Below, in pieces: positions 55,333-64,000 of a stretch of DNA of 64,000 bases. Below the pieces are notes generated by a model. The model saw only the letters and a program-made list of their open reading frames with translations. It was not told the origin of the DNA and did not search any database. Each line of letters opens with the position of its first letter. Position 1 is the first letter of the stretch. The position numbers and the translations under genes are program-made. Source of the DNA: Clytia hemisphaerica (Eukaryota > Cnidaria > Hydrozoa > Leptothecata > Clytiidae); contig CACVBU010000789.1 in the NCBI GenBank assembly GCA_902728285.1, positions 526,703 through 590,702 on the forward strand, in the 5' to 3' direction.

Positions 55333-56258
55333 CTTGTATATCTCATGGCAAATGGGATATCAAATGACTTTTCATGTATTGATTGGCTCTACATATGATA
55401 CCTCTAACTTTGAACACCTCCAGAATGTTGAAAAAAGCATTTTATGAGATAAGTTTCGATTGTAATTTTCATGGAAATTTTTAAGCGACAGATTTGACTT
55501 GGCGTCAGTTTTGTTTGGTTGATAAATCTATTTAGCTTCACCATGACCGTGGGATGATTTTCAATAGACTTTTGTTGTTATACACAGTCACTCTTACACA
55601 TGATGACTCCAGTCATGTTTGGTATCAGACTGTCAGAATGTTGGAAAAAAAACATTTTACGAGAAATTTTTAATAGAAATTATATTGACTTATTTTTACA
55701 ATTTTGGTGGTGTGGGTTTTGTTGGTTGATAATGTTTACACCGTGGGATCCTGTTACGGTATATTGATTGTTGTTTGTTGGAATACACCGTTTAACAGTC
55801 TCGCCATCTCCACCGTAGAGGCGGTAGGTAAAAATGCTCACTTTAGTACTGTGGCTGGAAGGTTAGAGAAATGTAAACATTGTCATTTTTTTTCCTTCCT
55901 TTAAAGAAAATGTTTTAGATGTTTGAACATGATATTAATGTCAATTTTATGTGTCTCTCCTGAAAATTTCACAAAAATTCATCAAGAGGAAAAGAAGTTA
56001 TGATTAAAAGGAGTTCTTTACCTACCATTTCTCTGCTGGGTTTTCTTATGAGAACTGGATGTTTACGTACCATTTTTTACGGGGGAGAGTGAAGTTTCTT
56101 GTGGTTGCCAAAATCAAAACAATAGAAAATTGTTCATACGCGTGCGAAACGGACACCTGTTAAACGGTGTATTGATTACCAAAAAAAGAGAACCTTTTTT
56201 TGATAAATACTTTATTTTTTTCATGAACCGTGTGGATGGTTGACATCTTTCTCTAGTC
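55333..56258. other. No gene recognised
   Basis: AT-rich; a short frame at 55704-55904 has no protein signal. Confidence 0.45.
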
Positions 56259-56811
56259 AGAAGCAGCCAACGAGCCCATTTCCCCGAAATATCTGTTTCC
56301 CTTTTCCAGGAGAGAGCCTTTTTTGAAAAATGGGGAAACAGATCCGATTTTCTAGGAGAGACCTTTTCCTTAAAACTATCTGTTTCCCCACTCCAGCTGA
56401 TGACGTCATCAGAGAGAAACAGATCAATATTTCTAGGAGATGACATAATAAATTGGGAAACAGATATCTGTTTCCAAAAAAAGATGATATTGCATTGGAA
56501 ACAGATTGAACTTTATGGGGAAACAGATATCAATAACAAAAAGAAAGGGAAACAGATGAAAATTTCCAGGAGAGGGAAACAGATATCCTATTTGGGAAAA
56601 CAGATCAAAATTTTAATTCTGAAAATTGTGGAAACAGATCAAATTTTCTAGGAAAGATACTTTGAGATTAAAAATTTAGGTTTTGCGGAGAAACAGATCT
56701 TCATTTCTAGGAATAAGATTTTTGAAATATTCGGCCAACAGATCAAATTTTCCAGGAAGGCTATGTCTTGGAAACAGATATTTAAAAAAAGGTCCTCGTT
56801 GGATGCTTTCG
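56259..56811. mobile_element. AAGCAGCC-tipped element, complete copy with GAAACAGAT array
   Basis: 553 bp. AGAAGCAGCCAACGAG at the left pairs with CTCGTTGGATGCTTTCG at the right, flanked by TCTAGTC on both sides (56252-56258 and 56812-56818). About fifteen GGAAACAGAT or ATCTGTTTCC words and several TTTCYAGGAGA words fill the interior. The centre near 56400 is GATGACGTCATC. Confidence 0.85.
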
Positions 56812-56818
56812 TCTAGTC

Positions 56819-59096
56819 TAGTCTTGTAAACCAATGCAGCGTCTGTTTTCAAATCTTGAATTCTCTATACCTACTTAATTTTTAAAATATGCATGATACA
56901 GTAATTATGCATGGCTGTATCATTGTTATGCTGGAGTACATAATTATTCAATATGGCTGCCTCTTTAAAAAAAGGTCTACTGTTTACAAGCTATTTAAAT
57001 GCTTTAAAACTTTGAGCCACATTTTTTTCTTTGTTGCTATTAAAGATAGATTTTTACTTTGTCGTAATGTAAATTTATTGTAAAGTTTTAGTTTTTGAGT
57101 TTAGTTCATCTGCAGTAGTATTTTTTCAGTAATCCTTAAATCTTGTGAATAAAGTAACATTTAACCAGACTTATTGCCCCCATTATATTCAAATTTGTAT
57201 TTTTTTTTAGGACTGATAAGTACATATTTTTAAACACCAAATCAAAGCAAACAACATGCCAGTTCTTTCTGGACAAATATAAATGTATACTTTATTATGT
57301 GTGCTTTTTTATATATGTCAATAATGACCTTCATTTTTAAGGAAATATTTAGTCGCAATTTTGCGATTCTTGTTATGGTAAAGGTTTTAGAATTCATGAT
57401 TCTTTCAACTATATTTTGGAGTCATTTTTTAACAATTTTAAAACTAAAGATTTACAAAGTGTGAATGAATGTTTAATGCCTCGCTTGCCTAGCACCGAGA
57501 TTGCTTAAAATATTCTTACATACAGTTAAATTTTTACTTAAGACTTTAAATCGAAGTAAAGTTTTATTTTAAGACTTAAAGTGACATCAAATCAACGTGT
57601 TTCCTACCATTTGCTTACATACACTGCATAAAAAAAAAGAAAAAAAGATAAGCGTAAAATTATTAAAATATTGTTTATACTGCTTTTATGCTTAAAATGA
57701 TAATAATTCTGTCTGTATTTTCTTTCTGGTTTAGGTTTCACAATCTTGAAGACGACACAAACCCAATTGTTAACTAAGCCTTCTTAAAATCAGGTATGAT
57801 ATTTTCACGGTTCTTTATTATTCAATAAATATTCTGTGGTATTCTAGTCTAGCATACGCCCGGTGGGAGCGAGGAGACTGGGGAGACTCAAGCCTCCCCA
57901 CTTTTGCGCAAATGAGATTCGTTTCTCAAATTCTAAGCGAATTTTCTCATTTTGAGCCTTCAGTTACGGTTGTTCCACCGGGTCTGTAGCATGCTAAGCA
58001 AATAATTCAGAAATGAATTAAGCAAATCGAAGGAGTGAATCCCATGTTATTTTTGTAGTAACACTTATGTTATACACGAATGTATCAGGGGCTCTTTAGA
58101 CTACACAATATATTGGCGAACAATATTCACCAATATGATTTGTGGACCATAATTGACAGAAACAAAATTATAAAAAAGGATTTTCTTTCTGTAGACAATC
58201 CTTTATTGTTGAAACGTTACCAAGAGCTGATAATAGAATGAACCCAGTTGGCGTGAGTTTTTAAAGATCCCCGTTTATTTTTAATGGCAATATATTTTAC
58301 TGGGAGTGGCACTTAGTTTTTGTTTTTTATTTATGACAGTTTAAAAATCACTTTAAATTTACCCAAGTGGCGATAGTCTTACCCAGTTCGCTTGAGAAAA
58401 TTCAAATGAAAATATCACACTCAACAGTGAAGTAAAATGAAAAATAAAAAATAAAAATATTGCGAAAATTTGCATTTTTCCATTTACTGTTACAAAATTG
58501 TACACCCTAACTGCTATGCTGGAGTTTTATTTTTAATTCTTTCTCTATAAGCCACTAAAAAAGATACCCCTCCATTTGTTCAATTAGTGTCCAAAGTCGA
58601 AATTCACGCTGAGTGGGTTATCACGCCAACTAAGTACCACACTTTATGTTAGAGACACATTTTCAATATAATATGTTGCCGGCACTCAGTAATATATTGC
58701 CTGACACAAAATATAGCGTAGTGTATGTAGCCCTTTAAGGTGATACCGGGTTAGTCAGAAATAAGTTACATGTTTTTGTTTTTTGTATTTTTTAGTATGG
58801 GCTGAGCCTGCATGTGATTATTTTTTTGACAATTCCGAGTCTAAAATGTTCTTATTGGCGTCCTTTTAATTAATTCACTTACACGCTTTTTCTATAAGAA
58901 TGGTGTTTTTCCATTTCATCATTTCTTAAATTTTAAGAGGAAATTCTTAGGCTAGAATCAAAATTCAACCATAGAGATTCAACCTAGATTTATTAATAAA
59001 TACACAGCTGTGGAGCATAAAATTGCACTTTTGTGAAATAATTGAGCCTAACTGGGGGATAATTAGCAATTTACAGTTAAAAAATGCTCTATAAAT
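56819..59096. other. 2.3 kb without a recognisable gene; one candidate non-coding exon
   Basis: 57735-57793 lies between a TTCTGGTTTAG acceptor and a CAG|GTATGA donor and could be a 5' UTR exon of a plus-strand gene such as the HEPN gene at 63519. 58840-58930 has GTTCTTAT-type transposon words. Nothing else supported. Confidence 0.35.
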
Positions 59097-59775
59097 GAGG
59101 CCCCCCAGCGGACCCAAAATTCACGCCATCACGCCAATTTCACGTCATTACGCCTAGAAAATTAGTTTTCACGCTTATATTCTCTGGATAAATGCAGTTT
59201 TATACCACGATATATTCCCATTGGTATGGATAAAATGCCGTTATGCCGGTATGTGCTTGGTCGTCAATCAGTTTTTCGGCATTCTCATACGCGTAAGTCA
59301 CGATTATATCATTTTTGCTATCGGAAACACCCGAAAAATCTGGAAGAAATTTGACCTCTGTTTTTCTATTTCTAGTAAAACACAGGGGTCAAATTCCAGT
59401 TTTTTCGGGTGTTTCCGATAGGAAAAATGACATAATCTTGACTTATGCATATCAAAAGTTATTTGACAACTGGTGGGTCACATCAAAGGGCCCCAGCTTG
59501 AGGGCTGAGGTATATTTGAGTAAATTGACTACCATGGTTGGGGAACGGAGAAAATTTTTGAATTTTTAAGGGTTCAAAATGCTACTTTTGGACTCATTTC
59601 AATTCAATTTGAAAAATAATTCATGTAAAAATAATGGAAATCTTTTAAAAGTAGCTTATTTTGGTAAAAACATGAAGGGCCATGCCCCCTGGGTCCCCCG
59701 TTGACGGGACCCATGGGCATTAATTGTGAATTAGTGTGAATAGTTTTTAAAAGAGGAACAAGGAGGCGCAACCAT

Positions 59776-61432
59776 TTTTTTTTTATATGATTTGAGAAGC
59801 TACATTACACTTACGAACATATACTACTTACAAAAACAAACACAGAAAAAAATAAATAGCTCATCCCCCCGCAAAGCACTAAGTGATATCGCCAAGGGTA
59901 CTAAGCTACACGTTTTTTTTTTTATAAGGAACCTTAACTTTGCTCTGAGCCTGGAGTTCCTTATTTTTACAGAGAATTTCAGCCTCAAAGTTCCTTATCG
60001 AGTTCCTTATTTACATAGCTGCTAAGTTTGGATAACCATCTCTTACTGTTCCTTAAAACTTGTTTTTTTATTCTCAGCCTGAGCAGTTCCTAAACAATTC
60101 TTTATTTTTTGGACCATTTTCAGGCTCGAGTTCCTTATAAACGTGTTCCTTATATAAAAAAAACGTGTATTGAATAAAATTAAAAACTTAAAGGGAAAAC
60201 CATCACTAAAAGGATAAACACAAATATTAAAAAATATTATAGAGCTGTGTAAGAAGATCATCAAACTAAAATAAAGCACCACTAAACCTTTCAGAGTCGA
60301 GAATAAATTCAATGAAAAGATTAATTATTATGTTATTTATGTTGAAAGGTAATTCTGGATCACCGAACAACAAAAGGTTGAAGAGATTAGGAGGGCTTAG
60401 TGGATAAACATTTATGTCTTGGTTCAGAAGTTTGTTGAACAAAAGATGTCTTGCCTGAGAGTAAATAGAGCAGTGCAAAAGAAAGTGTTGAGAGTTTTCG
60501 ATGGAATTTGTTCTACATGCACAAAATGGATCTAAGGTGTCACGAAAACCGTGTCTAAATTTATGTTCATTGAGGTGACTAAATCCTACTCGAAGACGAT
60601 TGAGAAGGATCACACCCTGGTTGTCACGAGCTCCAAAAACAGGAGAAAGTTTGGGCCTTAGAAACTCGAGGATTGCTTTTTTGAAGGTAGATACTGAAGG
60701 CATATCTCTTATACGACCAGCCAGAATATTCCACTGTGTTATGCAGTATGGATAAAAGAATTCCAGAAATGCTCAGTTCGAATATTAAGTTGATAAATAG
60801 GATTTTTTGTTCTTAGATTACCCGGTGCCGCAAGTCTTGCTGGTAAGTAGTTACGTAAATAAGAGGGGGCTAAATTGTTTAAAATTTTGTAGAAGAAGAT
60901 CATTCTCCTACTAAATCGACGATCAGCAAGACTCTCAAGACCAAGTTCAGAATAAAGTTTTTCTTGAGACGTTCCACGAAAGCAGGCTGTTATAGCAAGG
61001 GAGGCATTATATTGGATGGATTCAAGCTTACGAACAAAAGTCGAATTTCCAGGATGGTCGTATATAATATCCCCATAGTCTAAATGTGGTCTAATGTAAG
61101 ATTTGTATGAAGTAAGCAGAGATTTTCTTGGTACATGTTTGCGAAGCCTGTTGATGAGGCCAATACCTTTATGGCCTTTTTTATTTTTTCGTCTCAATGG
61201 TGACTGAATGAGAGTTTGGAATCCAAGATAAGACCTAGATGCTTTTGACCTTCACTAGTTCTTATGTTAGTATTATTGAAAGATTAAACAGGAGCATTAG
61301 CTGGAAAGAGCCTTTTGGAAAAGTAAACTTCCACAGCTTGTTTTGTGGGATCAGGATTAAAAGACATCTTCCATTGACGTGCCCACTCATTTTTTCTTGC
61401 AAGATTTCTGTTTAATTCCTCACTGCTCAAAA
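59776..61432 (-). mobile_element. LINE, copy 2, 5'-truncated, with poly(A) and 11-bp target duplication
   Basis: Minus strand. The poly(A) tail appears as a T-run at 59776-59784, and GGCGCAACCAT flanks the insertion at 59765-59775 and 61433-61443. Coding remains, from right to left: NEWARQWKMSFNPDPTKQA (RT palm/finger motif), GQKHLGLILDSKLSFSH, LLTSYKSYIRPHLDYGDII, then the C-terminal Cys/His region HLNEHKFRHGFRDTLDPFCA. Stops and a frame change between segments make it inactive. Clade likely CR1/L2/Jockey. Confidence 0.92.
59909..60167. mobile_element. Tc1/mariner-type MITE inside the LINE
   Basis: 259 bp with tips CACGTTTTTTTTTTTATAAGG and its inverse ...TATAAAAAAAACGTG, flanked by TA on both sides. 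LINE copy 1 at about 46530 reads AAGCTATTGAATAAA with a single TA, which is the empty site. The interior repeats GTTCCTTA and CTGAGC. Confidence 0.95.
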
Positions 61433-62157
61433 GGCGCAACCATAGTTTGCGCCGACGGGAGAAATTTTCAATTTAGTATGGCTACAATCGCTCTCATTTA
61501 CTCTCTTTTTTCCAAAATATGGTTTAAACATCACAGGATTCCTTTGATGCCAATCTGCTCAAAGTTACACTTCATAACAAACCTGTTGCTTCTTTCTCTT
61601 TGAGGCTTTGCTACAAATATATATTTTCCTGAAATAAAGGACCTGATGTCTTTAGCTTTAGCTTTTAAAGTATCCTTGGAATAAGTATATAAGAAAGAGA
61701 GGAAAATGTTAGTTCCGGAGGAAGCGCAACCGAGAAATTTCCAACCCTACTCATAGCATTCGACTTAATTTTGAAGACTAGCTAGCAACCGCTAAAGACA
61801 ATTGGAAGTTATATAAGGATAAATGGCAGATGAATAAAATTGTTTGCACCGTTTCTTTTATATTCTAAAATAAGATCTAAAGGAGGCCCACCATAGTTGG
61901 GGCGAGGAAGAAAATTTTTAATTTTAAACCCTCTAAATTGGCTAAAATGGACATAGAATTACGATTCAAATAGTAAATATAATTTTCACGATCACGCTGA
62001 ACTGCAAATTTCACGCCATCACGCCTAAAAAAGCTCGATTTCACGGTCACGCCGGCACTTCATTTTCACGCCATCACGCCGTTTTTTTCAAAATTTCACG
62101 CCATCACGCCACGAAAAACCCTCCATCACGCCATCACGCCAACCGCTGGGGGGCCTC

Positions 62158-62639
62158 GTAAAGTAACCAAATTCTTTTCATCGAGAGTGAATGGTATGAA
62201 TTTTAACTATTAACTACTGCAAAATGCGAATATTATATCCTCCTTTTCTATAAAACTAACTATAAATGATATGCCTCCCGGTAACTAATATTCTCGATAA
62301 TAATTTGATTATTTCTACTGAAAAATAAGTTTCACAATACATGAACCCAAAAGCTGCCTCGGAAATGCTTAGATCGAGAGATTTACAAAGCTGAAAATGC
62401 TTTGAGGAAGCTGAAAATGCTTTGAGGGATGCTTATATCCTAAGCAAAGTTTTAGAGAAATTTCAAAAATCCTGCCAAAAACAAACAAATTCTGAAAATG
62501 AAGGCTCAAAGTAATGTTTAGCTTGTGTTTAAATTTTTGCCATATATGAGCCTAGATCTGCTTATAAAAACATGTAAAAGTCTTTTCTATCACTACCCCT
62601 TACCTCGGACTGCGAAAATTAACTCTCAAAGTTGTTGTC
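62158..62639. other. No gene recognised
   Basis: AT-rich; AAGCTGAAAATGCTTTGAGG is repeated in tandem at about 62390-62425. Confidence 0.5.
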
Positions 62640-63063
62640 CAAAATACAGAGCTGTTCCTATTAAAGTATCATAATCGCTCCTGGCAAATCGGAACAGCTA
62701 TGTTTTTGCCTTTTTATCTCCAGCTGGAAATAGAGAGCTGTTCCCTTGAAATAAAAAGATTGCCCACTGGCATTAGAACAAATACTTTCCTTTTTATCTC
62801 CAGCTGGAAATAGAGAGCTGTTCCTGTGGAATTACAAAGTTGCTCCTGGCAAATCGGAACAGCTATTTTAAGGAACAAAGCAAAAAGTTCTTTTGTAGAG
62901 CTGTTCCTGGCAATGTGGGACTTTTTCTAGATAAAATTTACTTTTCCAGCTGGAAATTTGGAGCTGTTCCGAAGAAGCTAAATATGTCAACTTTTTAGAA
63001 ATATTCTCCTGGCTGGCAAATCGGAACAGCTATTTCGCCTTTTTGCCCCGGTGGCTGCTTCTG
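62640..63063. mobile_element. AAGCAGCC-tipped element, right-end copy with GAGCTGTTCC array
   Basis: Carries GAGCTGTTCC, CCAGCTGGAAAT and GGAACAGCT repeats and ends GCCCCGGTGGCTGCTTCTG, the inverse of the left-end copy at 38568. Its other end is not found. Confidence 0.6.
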
Positions 63064-63315
63064 AATAGGCGCCTTTTTGTTTTCTTAAAGTCGCTTTTAT
63101 TGTTCTCAGCTTTCGTCATTTGTTTTTGTAGAAACCTCGTGGTCGTCTCATGACAGATTTCAGGGTGTATCGTATGATAATATATAACTCGTTTTCAAAT
63201 AAATGAGCAGCATTCAATATTTGTTATTGTGCTTTCGATGATAAATTCTGAGAGAGAAATGTTAAGCATGTACTAGAAAGGTATGTTTGTAGACTTGATC
63301 TCTTACTTAGAACTG

Positions 63316-63419
63316 CATCCCATCTGGCACACAACGTTGTTTTAACGTTTATCTAACGTTCACAACGTCCATATAACATTATATTAACGTTGAAATAACG
63401 TTGTGTGCCAGCTGGGATG
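63316..63419. mobile_element. 104-bp MITE upstream of the HEPN gene
   Basis: CATCCCATCTGGCACACAAC is matched in reverse complement by the right end (TTGTGTGCCAGCTGGGATG). The interior is a set of TAACGTT words on both strands. Ends 78 bases before the acceptor of the first coding exon. Confidence 0.88.
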
Positions 63420-63518
63420 GAATCAATTTTGTTTACAAAATGAGAAAAACATTGAAGTTTTTTCACCGATCATCTCTCTCTATTTTTCTTTTTCAGATTT
63501 TTAATAAAAAATAGAAAA

Positions 63519-64000
63519 ATGGGAAGTCAATTCTCTAAAATCGTCGGCAAGAATAAGGAGTGGACAAAATGCATTTTTGCCCTCACTTTTCACGGGAAGA
63601 TGGCCTTGCTGCAAATCTTACATGATCCTGCCTACCAAGGTCTTCCTGTTGATGAGAAAAAGCTGTATCAGTTTTTCCTTGCAAATAAAACAACACTGGA
63701 CAAGTTGCTCAAAAAGAACATTTTGAAGAAAGACCAGTATGACCTTCTTCTACCTCCAGGAAAACAAGAAACTTCGTCAAAACTTTTCGACATCACCCTT
63801 TTAGCATTATTGATCAGAAATTTTGTGAATATTCCGAAACCTCAAGGAGGATGGGGAATCAAAGAGCCCAAAGCTGGCGATACGTCAATCGCTGCTTTCG
63901 TCATTTTGATTCGTGAACTGAGAAATCAGATAGTGCACGGTGCACCAGATGATTTCCTCAAACCACAGCACTTTCAGAACATTTGGGCTAAGATTCGACT
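63519..64000 (+). CDS. DZIP3-type HEPN-domain protein, N-terminal part (cut by the window)
   Basis: The ATG at 63519 (context AAAAATGG) lies 22 bases after an acceptor ending TTTTTCAG at 63496, so at least one untranslated exon lies upstream. 160 codons are open to the window edge. The protein starts MGSQFSK, fitting the MGxxxS pattern for N-myristoylation, which would place it at membranes. Residues from about 25 to 145 match the DZIP3-like HEPN fold, with the R-X4-H motif as RNQIVH at residues 135-140; that motif is the catalytic pair in RNase-active HEPN domains. In invertebrates this domain usually heads larger proteins with NACHT, death-type or repeat domains linked to innate immunity, but the rest is outside the window. 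Confidence 0.8.
   Translation, partial: MGSQFSKIVGKNKEWTKCIFALTFHGKMALLQILHDPAYQGLPVDEKKLYQFFLANKTTLDKLLKKNILKKDQYDLLLPPGKQETSSKLFDITLLALLIRNFVNIPKPQGGWGIKEPKAGDTSIAAFVILIRELRNQIVHGAPDDFLKPQHFQNIWAKIR

Larger units (their letters stand above)
59097..62157. mobile_element. GAGGCCCCCCAGCGG element, copy B, with a LINE inserted
   Basis: Same tips and the same TCACGCC (reverse of GGCGTGA) arrays as copy A, in inverted orientation. Removing the LINE and its duplication leaves about 1.39 kb, close to copy A (1.47 kb). Flanks read TATAAAT and GTAAAG, so the target duplication is not clear here. Confidence 0.85.

Noticed and set aside
38568..63063. A single giant transposon bounded by the AAGCAGCC ends
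   Set aside because: Outer flanks do not match, the interior has no transposase or replication genes, and a 0.55-kb complete relative shows that the normal element is small. Kept only as an observation.

Overview
This is an AT-rich animal nuclear sequence: spliced genes with short introns, canonical GT/AG junctions, and dense transposon debris. The gene content (an ankyrin protein, a DZIP3-type HEPN protein, an SSX2IP/ADIP-family coiled-coil protein) and the many small inverted-repeat elements with G/C-run tips suggest an invertebrate, most likely a cnidarian. That assignment is an inference and is not proven by any single feature.

Layout. (1) 1-1.1 kb: one exon of a plus-strand ankyrin-repeat gene, then an 11-copy minisatellite. 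(2) 1.1-7.2 kb: no gene found; several non-autonomous elements. (3) 7.26-38.2 kb (possibly 38.35 kb): a minus-strand gene for the C-terminal half of an SSX2IP/ADIP-like protein. I rebuilt it exon by exon from splice sites; all intron phases agree. Its introns are packed with small elements. One intron is about 20.7 kb long and holds a 63-bp satellite of roughly 160 copies, itself split by two transposons. The exon at 33823-38199 is interrupted by a complete Ty1/copia retrotransposon with two identical 195-bp LTRs and a 5-bp target duplication. (4) 38.5-63.4 kb: mostly nested transposons, two 5'-truncated LINE copies, and a few possible plus-strand non-coding exons. (5) 63.5 kb to the end: the first coding exon of a plus-strand DZIP3-type HEPN protein, cut by the window edge.

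Most notable points. The 63-bp satellite ends exactly at the 5' splice site of its host intron, and nearly every copy carries that splice-donor sequence plus an acceptor-like motif. The copia insertion breaks a coding exon and looks very young. The copia element starts its reading frame inside the LTR, hits a TAG stop 14 codons later, and uses the initiator-tRNA anticodon-arm primer site known from Drosophila copia. At 59.1-62.2 kb three insertions are nested, and two of the empty sites can be read within the window. Several element families share one plan: short inverted tips followed by arrays of a family-specific 8-15 bp motif, often flanked by duplications of about 8 bp (hAT-like).

Limits: there is no transcript evidence, all exon joins are inferred from sequence, and no database search was run. 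No tRNA, rRNA, CRISPR or bacterial-type feature was seen.
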